NCBI GenBank assembly: GCA_025526995.1
Contig: JAHLKG010000013.1
Location: 682,001 to 746,000 of the forward strand
Reading direction: 5' to 3'
Length of the DNA stretch: 64,000 nt
DNA from: Powellomyces hirtus
Taxonomy: Eukaryota > Chytridiomycota > Chytridiomycetes > Spizellomycetales > Powellomycetaceae
In this document: piece by piece, positions 44,221-53,073 of the stretch
How positions within the stretch are numbered: position 1 is the stretch's first letter
Layout of the letters: each line of letters begins with the position of its first letter
Notes under the pieces: model-generated
The model's input: the letters and a program-made list of their open reading frames with translations, nothing else
The model's database searches: none
Told to the model about the DNA's origin: nothing
Program-made: the position numbers and the translations under genes

Positions 44221-44761
44221 GGAAGATGTCTGAATGTATATAGTTTGCATTGCTGCTTCTTCTCGATAGAGTAGCATAGTCACAATAACGAGCTTGTCTT
44301 TGAGTGTTAAGAATTGGCATTTGGTCCCGCATTGGAGAGCGTCCATCGTTGAACGCGACAGAAACTCGCAGCAGCGTTGTTGTCATCATCGTGCCCACGT
44401 CGTGTCCCGAAAAGTCGACGTCTGGGCGCTCCCGCCAGCGCTTCCAAACAGAACAGACATGCCGGACCCCTTGAACTTGTCACCAACATTGTCGTCGCAT
44501 CGTCGGCGGGAAAAGGTAAGGGTTTTCAATTATCGCATCGTTGCATCGCGTGTTGCGGCTTCCCCTCGCCTCTCTTTCACTGTGCATGTTTGCTCTCCCT
44601 TTATCATTTACTGTTACCGACAAAAGTCGCAGCGCAGATTTCGCTGTTGTCTTCGGCAATTTTAAGAGTACTGTTCCAGTCTAGACTACACTGGATGAAA
44701 AACAAATGAAAGTGCAAGAAGGCTATATACCTCCATGTCTAATATACCTCCCCGTCTAAAT
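44221..44761. other. Convergent gap with unassigned reading frames
   Basis: 3' sides of phosphogluconolactonase and MOT1. A possible intron (about 44516-44625, GTAAGG to AAAG) joins frames reading ELVTNIVVASSAGK and VAAQISLLSSAILRVLF, but there is no ATG in that frame, so I do not call a gene. Confidence 0.35.
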
Positions 44762-46351
44762 CTAATCGTCTCTGTCCACATGCTTCCCCCACGCACCACG
44801 AACCTCCTTGACCTTCGCCCTAACATCCACATAGGGATCCATTCCGTCATGTCTACACCTACTGATCCAAAACACCGTACTCGCAACCAAACCCACCAGG
44901 AACCCGACGCCATCATTCGCAAAAAAACTCGTAGAACAGCCCGTGAAGAGCATGATGGCGAACGCATCGCCGCGTTTCCGGTCCGTGAGAGCAGGGAGAC
45001 CGCCGAGATCTTTCGTGATGCTGATGATTTCGATTCCAGCGGCGATGAGCATGACGCCGAGAATGGAGAACGGGATGTAGGTGAAGAGGGCGAGAAGCGA
45101 GGAGCCAAAGATGAGACCGAGGAGGAGTTTGATGACGCCGAGAAAGTACATGGAGGTGCCCGTACGGGCGCCAAAGCGGTATTGGGCTGCTAGACCGCCA
45201 GACCCATGACAGAAGGGCATCGCGCCAAACCACATTCCAACAATATTCATCAACCCAACGCAAACCGCGACATGGGTGACCGACGCAACCGGTTTACGCA
45301 ACCGCGGGAACAGGTCATCCGCGAGCTTGCAGACCGCAATGACCGAGTTGAGGGTTGTAAGGGGCAGCTGCCCCAGACCAGCTTTCAGGAACCCGTTCTT
45401 GAAATCTGATCCAGAAGGGTGGATGGCTGAAGGGAACGAGAAGCCAGGGGTGGGCACGGTCGTGACACCCCCCGTGAGGCGGAACCCGCCCCAGATTTTG
45501 GCTGCTGCGACGGACAACCCAAAGATGAAAATGATCAGTGCTGAGGGGTTGCGCTTGTTGTTGTAGAATGAGAGCACGACGATGAGGGAGAGGGTCGCAA
45601 TGAGGTAGTTGTCGAGCCACGAGTAATTGCCAAACTCCCACCTGCCATGCAACATCACGGTCAAAATGATGCCCACAAACACCATCGCGAGCTTGGGTAC
45701 GTACCTGTCACTCTGCTTAATCGTCGCAACGCCTTTGCTGACCAATGTCAACCCCGTTCCAAACTGGATGCCTCTAACTACAGGCAAAGGGATCAGGACG
45801 TTGAGAACGCTGATGGTCCGGGTGACACCCAACACCAAGATTATCGCAGAGACGCTAAACCCTGCAGTGACGATCTGCTCCATCGGCATATTGCTAGCCA
45901 GCGCGACAGCTGCGATAGCTTTCATCGGCTGCACACACATGGGAATCCCGAACGTGAGGCCTGTGATGATGTTGTACAATCCGCCAAAAATCAAAGAGGC
46001 GGAGAGCGAAATCTGGCCAGTCTTGGACAGCGCAACAATGATGGGAAGGAGAGTGCCCAGGTCGCCGAGAGACCCGCTGATCTCGGATACTGTCAGCCCC
46101 TTCCACGTTCGAGAGGCGGCTCCGCGAACCCGTTTGGTATAACTGCCCGCACCATTCTGGGAATTTTGCACAAGGCGAGCGTCCTGCGCTGCTTCTGCTG
46201 GTACGGAATCTGTTATAGTATACGTTCTGTCGCTGGCGTCTTGCGTTGCTTCCGTTGGTACGGTGCCTGTTATAGTATTCGTCTTGTCGCCAGCATGCGT
46301 CGGTAGGAGGGATTCCGCCCGAGGTGATATCGAAATACTTGACTCGGCCAT
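44762..46351 (-). CDS. MOT1-family molybdate transporter
   Basis: Membrane transporter of the MOT1 (SulP-like) family that imports molybdate, the precursor of molybdenum cofactor used for example by nitrate reductase. Intronless, 529 residues. Family motifs include EISGSLGDLGTLLPIIVALS, FGIPMCVQPMKAIAAVALAS, VRGIQFGTGLTL, and the signature CHGSGGLAAQYRFGARTG. About ten to eleven hydrophobic segments follow the 75-residue cytosolic N-terminus. That N-terminus contains a 19-residue tandem repeat (residues 21-39 and 40-58). The C-terminus is short and polar. Confidence 0.93.
   Translation of the reverse strand: MAESSISISPRAESLLPTHAGDKTNTITGTVPTEATQDASDRTYTITDSVPAEAAQDARLVQNSQNGAGSYTKRVRGAASRTWKGLTVSEISGSLGDLGTLLPIIVALSKTGQISLSASLIFGGLYNIITGLTFGIPMCVQPMKAIAAVALASNMPMEQIVTAGFSVSAIILVLGVTRTISVLNVLIPLPVVRGIQFGTGLTLVSKGVATIKQSDRYVPKLAMVFVGIILTVMLHGRWEFGNYSWLDNYLIATLSLIVVLSFYNNKRNPSALIIFIFGLSVAAAKIWGGFRLTGGVTTVPTPGFSFPSAIHPSGSDFKNGFLKAGLGQLPLTTLNSVIAVCKLADDLFPRLRKPVASVTHVAVCVGLMNIVGMWFGAMPFCHGSGGLAAQYRFGARTGTSMYFLGVIKLLLGLIFGSSLLALFTYIPFSILGVMLIAAGIEIISITKDLGGLPALTDRKRGDAFAIMLFTGCSTSFFANDGVGFLVGLVASTVFWISRCRHDGMDPYVDVRAKVKEVRGAWGKHVDRDD
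46178..46291 (-). repeat. 57-base tandem repeat inside MOT1
   Basis: Two adjacent 57-base units code for GDKTNTITGTVPTEATQDA and SDRTYTITDSVPAEAAQDA. Frame is preserved, and the units have diverged at several bases. Confidence 0.85.
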
Positions 46352-46994
46352 TGGGCTACAAACTGTCGTCCCGGTGGCAGCCGGTCTGCTGGTGACTGCT
46401 ACCTAGCGAAAGCGGCACTGGAACCTGAAGCCGTCCGAGCCAGCGGAGAAACGTAATGTGTATGCCAACCAGCGTAAACTGTGAAGGAACACTTGTTTGA
46501 ATAGGCGTGCTCGCGTTGTTTTCGTGCGACGGCGTTGTTTCCGATAAGCTTACAGAATACAGAGGACAATGATTGCATTCGCGATAGATAACCAGATGGA
46601 TAACAAAACTATCAGATGAACACTCTCATCAACGGTCGAACCAACGTTCATTGTACAACATCCTTTTCCTTCACCAGCAGCGGCAAATGCACAGTTGATC
46701 TGTATAACGACAGATGGGACGGGGAACAAGCACGTCAAACAGGATAAGATTGTGGTTTCGCAGAGACACCCTGCCTCCAGCATTTGAAGAAGCCGATATC
46801 TTGTGTGGAGAGCACACCTTCTGGATGGGCCGAGCTTTCCGCTTATATCGATATGATTAAAAAATGGTTACAAAATTAAACAGATCCTCGTCACGCAGTA
46901 GGAATAAGATGCATGTAGAGAATCAAGGCAATAAAAGGCTAGTTTTCATGTATGAGATGAGGCACGTGCGGGGTAAGAAATGTAGCATGGTTGC
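46352..46994. other. Gap between MOT1 and promethin-like gene
   Basis: Promoter side of MOT1 and 3' side of the promethin-like gene. A small minus-strand open frame with hydrophobic segments is listed separately. No other feature is recognised. Confidence 0.45.
46550..46783 (-). CDS. Possible small membrane protein, unrecognised
   Basis: An ATG-started 77-residue frame with a Cys-rich hydrophobic stretch (SCLTCLFPVPSVVIQI) and a strongly hydrophobic C-terminus (HLIVLLSIWLSIANAIIVLC). No family recognised and it may be chance in a promoter region. Confidence 0.22.
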   Translation of the reverse strand: MLEAGCLCETTILSCLTCLFPVPSVVIQINCAFAAAGEGKGCCTMNVGSTVDESVHLIVLLSIWLSIANAIIVLCIL

Positions 46995-47541
46995 TTAAGC
47001 GGTTCCCTCAATGCGCTTGGCCACCTGGTACGCAAAGTAGGCCAAGGTGAACCTGAGACGGACGCACGTTAGTCGATATGTTTTGTTTCTTCTACAATAG
47101 CATGAGCAGTACAAAACTTACCAGAAGGTGGCAATGGCAGCGAGAATGAAAGCGCCAGCGAGGAACCAGAAGAGAACGAATCCGCCAAAGGCCAGGAAAC
47201 CTCCCTGAACCATGGCAACTCCCGTGCCGGCAACACCGAGAATCATGGCGCCAGTGGCGGCTCCATAACCGGTGAATACCGCGAGAGGAATAGCAGAGGC
47301 ACCACCGATAGTGTAAACGAAAGCCTATGAATCAAAGCAGAATTTAGAAATCGACAGGTCGTGAGCAGACTACCACTCCATTTCTCAGACTCACCTTGAG
47401 GGGCGGGTACCTGTCCAGGATGGCCTTGGACGTGGAGAGGGCGCTTCCAGCGTAGGCCTGGGCGGTGGACATGAGGGGTCCGGCACGGCTGGTGACGGCT
47501 TGAATCAAACCGGTCGGTTGGTATTTGCTCTGGATGGCCAT
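46995..47541 (-). CDS. Promethin/LDAF1-like lipid-droplet protein
   Basis: Three exons (47395-47541, 47122-47322, about 46995-47052) give a roughly 135-residue protein. It has a short Gln/Ser/Tyr N-terminus (MAIQSKYQPTGLIQAVTSRA), the motif LDRYPPLK, and then a hairpin-like hydrophobic region of about 75 residues (AFVYTIGGASAIPLAVFTGY, FLAFGGFVLFWFLAGAFILA). It ends in a basic tail (YQVAKRIEGTA). The pattern of Tyr/His-Pro before a long Ala/Gly/Val/Phe hairpin, with SAIPL near its start, resembles promethin/LDAF1 and yeast Ldo16, partners of seipin at ER-lipid droplet contacts. Similarity at this level is weak because hydrophobic hairpins look alike. A generic small ER membrane protein is the alternative. 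Confidence 0.5.
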
Positions 47542-48279
47542 TGCGAGATGATGACTAGATCGAGATTGCCACAAGTGTGAGTTTTCCACAGCTCCGAGCG
47601 ATGCAAGAGTTGGAGAACAGTTATCAACACACCAAAACGCTTACCTATGGATATGAACGTGTTTAGGGTAGTCTGGGTGATGACTGACAAAACTGAAGAC
47701 TGATGAGTTTCGGGAGAAGGAGACTTGGACAGCAAAGGGAGGGGAGGAGGTACAGTAGGTCTGCGGCCAACAACTCACACACGCTAACACGAGGAGCGGC
47801 ACAGCCATGGTAAGGGATCTCAACGTCATTTGGCGCTTTGGTCTTTCCTTTGTGCGCGCTTTCACACGTGTCATTTTGGGGTGTGAAAAGAAGGATTTTT
47901 AGGCAAGAGCCGGGGATCGTTACGATGTCATCACGGTTGCGAAAGTCGTACGCAGCCGGAGTTTGTTTGCTGGATCATATGAATATGAGACCGGATGCTT
48001 GATAGTGCTCGAACGGTATCGCTTGCAAGCTGCTCCGATGAGGGAGTACTTGCAGCAAAGCAGGCCCATGGGTCGGCGAAAACTCAACAGGAGCTTAACC
48101 GGAGATGGGCAGCGGTGAAAGTGATCTGTCGCGGACACGGGCTATCAATACAGCCGATAGACAATGGAACTCAGCGTTGGGAATATAAGATTCATTTACT
48201 ACTACTACTACCTATTCCGTAACCTTGCAATCATAACGCTAACTTATGCATTACTATTCCTCCCCCGCTCCCGACCTCC
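47542..48279. other. Gap, promethin-like promoter and FA2H 3' side
   Basis: No gene recognised. A (CTA) run occurs near 48197-48211. A 5'-UTR intron of the promethin-like gene is possible near 47550-47640 but not supported by motifs. Confidence 0.45.
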
Positions 48280-49422
48280 CTAGATACGCAACACTGTACC
48301 AAAGACAAAGTCCCAGAGCTTGCTGGTGACGCCGTAGCCGAGGTTCTCGTTCTTGTAATGATGGGCAAGATGGTAGCTCTTCATCTCACGGAAATGCTCG
48401 ACAGCTGGACGGCCGTGATGCAGGTAATAGTGGGTCATGTCGTAGAAGATGTACCCGGTCAGCAGACCGGCAAACGTGACATTAGCGTGGGCCCCTTGCA
48501 TGGCGGCACGGAGTCCCAGGTAGATGGGTAGGGCGACTGGGATCGCCAGGGCGGGCGGGAACACCAGCCGGAAACGGTCCATCGGCAAAAAGTGGTGAAC
48601 GCCATGCAGCAGAAAGTGGGCCGACAGCCAACCAGGCTTGTCGGGCAGTATCTCGTCCGCATGCAACAGGAATCGATGCATGACATACTCAATGAGGGTC
48701 CAGCCGAACATGCCGCCAGCAAGTCCGAGAAGCGCCGATTTCAGACCCAGCGTCGGCAAGGAGGTGGTCAATAGGAAGAGGGTTATGGGCACCCAGACGA
48801 AGGGGACCACAAACCAGGGTGTGCTAGTCAACGCTTCCAGGATGGGTGATGAGAAGAATCGACTGGGATGCGGGAGATACTGGGCCCGATGCACTTCCCG
48901 CATGTAACCCTCCTTGCCAATGCTGAGTGTGTACACTTGATGGATCAGGGGCTTTTCCAGGTCCAGGAAAGGACCGTCCTCCTGCTGCTGCGCCACACCG
49001 TTGGCTGTGGAGTCGCCGCCGGTGCGACGCTGACGAAGAGCATTCTCGGCTATCTGTTTTCCCTGTTGGATGGCTTCGGGAAAGGTCTTTGCGCCCTCCC
49101 CCTCCGCCAGCCAGCCGACGTAGTAAGATTCAAGCATCTTGAAGGCATGAGTCGAATGCTCATGAACGGCTGGATCTCGGAGGACGTCTGTGACATCTTC
49201 CCCGGCGAACTCGAGAATGATCTCTGTGCCTCCTGGATGGTCGTTGATGAATTCAGTCACGTCGTAGACACGGCCTTCGAAAGTGAGGAAGAGGGAGCCA
49301 GCAGTGCAGTGCTCGGAGCGAATCTCGTTGACCGTGTAGGCGCGAGGAATTCTCGCAATGCGTGTAATGCCTGTGGGGCGTTTACTCGGCGTCTGGGTGG
49401 TGGTAGCGTTCTGGACAGTCAT
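48280..49422 (-). CDS. Fatty acid 2-hydroxylase (Scs7/FA2H)
   Basis: ER membrane di-iron enzyme that 2-hydroxylates the very-long-chain fatty acid of ceramide. An N-terminal cytochrome b5 domain (FEGRVYDVTEFINDHPGGTE, haem ligands in HPGG and in HEHS) is fused to a four-span hydroxylase domain. The hydroxylase His motifs are EYVMHRFLLH, HFLLHGVHHFLPMD, THYYLHHG and SYHLAHHYKN, all present. Intronless, 380 residues from the ATG at 49422. An ATG at 49575 is in frame but adds 51 unconserved residues, so I use 49422, where the mature-looking MTVQNATTT begins. The C-terminus GVTSKLWDFVFGTVL is conserved. Confidence 0.95.
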   Translation of the reverse strand: MTVQNATTTQTPSKRPTGITRIARIPRAYTVNEIRSEHCTAGSLFLTFEGRVYDVTEFINDHPGGTEIILEFAGEDVTDVLRDPAVHEHSTHAFKMLESYYVGWLAEGEGAKTFPEAIQQGKQIAENALRQRRTGGDSTANGVAQQQEDGPFLDLEKPLIHQVYTLSIGKEGYMREVHRAQYLPHPSRFFSSPILEALTSTPWFVVPFVWVPITLFLLTTSLPTLGLKSALLGLAGGMFGWTLIEYVMHRFLLHADEILPDKPGWLSAHFLLHGVHHFLPMDRFRLVFPPALAIPVALPIYLGLRAAMQGAHANVTFAGLLTGYIFYDMTHYYLHHGRPAVEHFREMKSYHLAHHYKNENLGYGVTSKLWDFVFGTVLRI

Positions 49423-51120
49423 AATGGGGGGGCGGAGCCGGGGAGCAAGCTTCAATGTGTAGAGGGCAGCGATTGAGGAGCGATGAATGAGGCTGGAGGC
49501 TGAGCGCGAGCGATCTTGTTCGGTATGAATCTGAGACAGTAAGAGGTCAATCACAAGCAGGTAATCTTTCACCACAATTGAAGCGCAAACGCAGAAAGGG
49601 CAACGGGAATGTCAGTATATATATGCCAGGTCGGCACAATTTCACCAGAAAATGACAGGAAAAGCCGCATCCGCTCCCGCGCAGTAGGCGACCACCGATG
49701 ACTTTTTGGCGAGCGCACAACGCGTATGTGGGGTAGGAAATAGTGACACGTCGTACGACAATCTTTGTCACCTGGCTCGCGATGCAAATTGCAACGCGAG
49801 AGTGCTGACGTTAACAAGTCACGCTTCCGGGCCCTCGGTAGGCAGCTCGGCAGGTTCGATTACTATCCCAGCTCTTTTGTTGAGATTGCTGGTGTTTTCC
49901 TGCTATCATGACTGCGTGCGTGCCCTTTCCCTTTGCATTACTAACTTCTGCCGGCGGGCGGCGGGCGTCAGTAGCATTGATTATGTATTCGTGCATGGCG
50001 TGGATGAGCAGACAAATTGCCTTTCTGTATCTAACACTCGGCTTGTAAGGTTTCGGAGCCATCATGCGCCATATATCAGAGACACAGACAGACCATTTGA
50101 TGATTGATCGAAAGTATGGTTTTATTGAAAGCTGTTATCACTGTTCACAGTTGTCCTCGACTTGGCATTCTCGACCGTTCCTGTTTGCTATAAATCTAAA
50201 TCGCGCCGTAAGGACACAATAGTATGGAAGCTGATGCTTCGGAGTGAATAACGAACGCTTCCATAAGTGACGCGGGATCCGGGCTCACCATCTTTTGAGG
50301 ACGGTGAGGGGTGGCTGGTCACACGCACGACCATATTTATGGCTCAGCCTCTGGCGTTGCGTTGATCCTCATCTCATTTGTCTATCACGTCTTGACTTTC
50401 CACAAGAACGGAAACATGCTTATGATTTGTCAGATCAAATAGCATTTGAGGAATGCTTCGGTGATAAACTCTGATTTCCCACACAATCTACTTGGAAGGT
50501 CACCAAAGCGAAAATCTTCATAAGCGCTCTCTCCGTTCCCTGTGGATACCCCGGCCTGCCCGTACTTCACGGCTGGTCAGAACCGGTGTTCACGCGTATC
50601 CAACCCTCACGGCTGCGGCACATCCGGTATTCATGAAGACATATATGGTGTAGCGACCAAATCTGTATAGCTCTCTCCTCCTCGGAATTCGTGTCTCTGG
50701 GACCTTTCAGATTTTCCAACCCTTCATATCACTCTTCTTCTTCGCGACTATCACCTTCTCCCTGCACAACTCCCATTCTGGGTATTACCTCTCCCGCCAA
50801 AATCCTTGCGTAATACGCGTGAAAAGATTCCCTTCGTTCTACTGCGCAAGGGTCGGCGTCGAACCCTCATGAATGCGAATGAGACCCTTGATTTGCTGAG
50901 CAAGGTGATATGCGACAGACACTTGCGTAGTATTATTGCATTGGTTTGTTCAGACACCCACACCGTTCTGGGCCCTCTCTAAACGCCACCAGCTTCCTCA
51001 AACAATTCGAAGTATTTCTTTCTTGCGCGTTAGACACTCAATTTTCCAGAGCCATCTGACCCATCTTAATTTGTTCAACCGGTTATCGCCTTTTGTGCGC
51101 GGTCTGGTCCGGACGGCACG
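49423..51120. other. Gap, nothing recognised
   Basis: About 1.7 kb upstream of fatty acid 2-hydroxylase. Short frames occur in all directions without recognisable motifs. No tRNA, repeat or mobile element is evident. Confidence 0.45.
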
Positions 51121-51139
51121 CCCTCGCCCACTTGTCGGC

Positions 51140-51146
51140 TATAAAA
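51140..51146 (+). promoter_or_regulatory. Strong TATA box, orphan promoter
   Basis: CTATAAAAGG in a GC-rich context is followed 25-60 bases on by a C/T-rich tract suited to transcription starts. No confident coding sequence follows, so its transcript is unknown. Confidence 0.5.
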
Positions 51147-51149
51147 GGA

Positions 51150-52170
51150 GCACGTCCGTCCGCCCTCCCCCGCCCCATTCCCCTCACTCGTCAACAAACT
51201 GTCTCATTGACTACTTCTGCTCTCCCATACCTTTCATATCACTGACCCACCCATTCATTACCGGTGTTGGCAGCAAGGACTCTGGGAATTACTACTCGTC
51301 GTCTGTGAGGTCTGTTGTTGTTCGCCTCGTGGGAACTCGTAACCCGCATCTGTTTTTCGAAATAGGGGCGGCCCCATACGACAGCAGGACTCTGCGGAGC
51401 CCTTGTTCTTTCGCTCTTTGTAGAGAATCGTTTTCTCTCCCCGTACTTCCATTGGAGTGGACATCCAGGAATTTCGAGAATGTGAATCCAGTACGCGCCA
51501 TGATTGTTGAGATTCCAGAAACTAGGAATTCAGAAGTATTGACAATGCATCCAAGGAGTCGATGGTCCGGGAAGCCGGGGATTCACAACAATCGAGAATG
51601 ATTCCAATGCGTTGATATTCAAGAAATCGAGGACCGAGGATTTGCCGGAGGATGCAGAACATTTGAATTTCAAATTTGCGACACTAACATCGATCCAGTC
51701 GGGATAACAGGTAAGGCTGCGCACCTTTCCCCCGGCGGCAACTCGGTGGCAGGCAGCGAACAGGTAAGTCGTCTTTTCTCATATCTATGCCAACGACAGT
51801 CATAACTTTGTGTTAGCATGAAACCTTCATAGCATGGACACCTCATGGAATGGAATTCTCGCGATGGATGCAGAACTTGGAAGAAAGGCTCACTATGGAA
51901 GGAGAACCTGAAGAAAGGCATGCTACGGAAGAACAACCGAGGAAACGCTCGCTATGGAAAAAAAACTCGACGAGAAGCAATGTAACAGAACGCCGAGCGG
52001 AGGAATTGTGGAAAACAGGTCAAGACGTTTGTGCGAGTCTTGGTCCACCCAGCGCCGCGGATGGGGGGCGAGCGACTTCTGGCACGAACGTCTTGACCCG
52101 GAGCCGGGTAGGAGTACGCACTCGAGCAAGTTTGGGTGTCGCAGCCGTCTGTGGGCGACGGTGTCGTTTC
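51150..52170 (+). ncRNA. Possible spliced transcript of unknown nature
   Basis: Downstream of the TATA box there are well-formed splice signals. One candidate intron runs from GTAAGT at 51765 to TTAG at 51819 (about 55 bases). Candidate exons contain only short frames, the longest in-frame stretch being the 30-base repeat region at 51878-51967. A non-coding RNA or a short-peptide gene are both possible. I have no family evidence. Confidence 0.22.
51878..51967 (+). repeat. Three 30-base tandem units
   Basis: Units 51878-51907, 51908-51937 and 51938-51967 share the pattern GAAGAAAGGC...CTATGGAAG...AAC with exact 30-base spacing and growing divergence. Any frame therefore encodes a 10-residue repeat rich in Glu/Lys/Arg. 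Confidence 0.7.
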
Positions 52171-52178
52171 GAACAAAA

Positions 52179-52297
52179 AAGATACAGCACACAGTATTCC
52201 CGCGTGGTCCCCCACCGCAGTACTGACTGCGCCATCACCAGCTTAACTTCGGAGATCAGACGGGATCCGGTGTGTTCTGGTGTGTATGGCCGTAGCT
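52179..52297 (-). rRNA. 5S ribosomal RNA
   Basis: About 119 bases on the minus strand match eukaryotic 5S rRNA. It starts AGCTACGGCCATAC, has GATCCCGTCTGATCTCCGAA and GTTAAGC in the centre, then CAGTCAGTACTGCGGTGGGG and GGACCACGCGGGAATACTG, and ends GTGCTGTATC. The terminal helix pairs TACGGC with GCTGTA. Six T's follow (52175-52180 as A's on the plus strand), a Pol III terminator. It is an isolated copy in protein-coding DNA, not next to rDNA here, as in many fungi with dispersed 5S genes. Confidence 0.92.
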
Positions 52298-53073
52298 GAA
52301 AACTACTCGAAATGACTGTGCCACATTGCATCCAGTCGCTCGAGTATGGCTCACCTTCCAGGCTTGGGTCATTCGGTAGGTGAGTTCTTACACACTGTTT
52401 GTTGAATTCTGATTTCCATGGTCACCCACCTGCTGTCGAGACGACCCTGTGTTCGACTGCGAACCCAGCAATAGGAATGCTGATTGTGATTGATGTGCAC
52501 ACCGGCGGCAGCGGGGTGCCAACAATCTACAAAACTGAGCACAGGACAGACTAGAATGTTGACTCCTGGACCAAAAGACAAAGAAACAACAATAGCACAC
52601 TAACTCCTGGACTAAAAAGCAAAAGAACATGGACAAAAAAATAACACTCAAGAAACAAGAAGATAGAACAGTAAGTCCTGGACACCAAATCAAAAAAAAA
52701 CAAGGAAGGAACAAAGAAAAACACAGCTCAGTATCCATGCCTTGATGCAAGATTGATGCAGGAGGCCATTCAGTGTTGCTAAACTTGCCAATTAGTGGAG
52801 CAGTCATTGGGATCTCAAAAGATTTCCGCCTTCAGCAAGTCTTGTCCGTGGCGCATTTGCCACTCGTATATGTGGAAGCTTCTAATGACAAACTTTTACT
52901 TTAACCAGGTTAAGGTTTAGATTTTGCGCGTGGCTCAGTCGCGTACCTCGCATTGTCTTGCGGCGGACTTTCAAAGGTCTCCATACCTCACCTTACTCAT
53001 ACCATCGCATTCCCAGGCCCGCCACAATTGTTTCCTCATCCTATTGAGAACCGCCGGCTGACTATTGCACAAC
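52298..53073. other. Gap with short spaced repeats
   Basis: No gene recognised. Three imperfect copies of a TCCTGGAC(C/T)AAA-type segment begin near 52561, 52602 and 52673, within an A-rich stretch (52560-52720). Confidence 0.45.

Noticed and set aside
50830..50910. tRNA-like sequence around a GGTTCGAC on the minus strand
   Set aside because: The T stem does not pair and there is no A box at the right distance.
52930..53000. Possible tRNA starting at TGGCTCAGT
   Set aside because: The A box deviates from consensus, no B box follows and no cloverleaf can be drawn.
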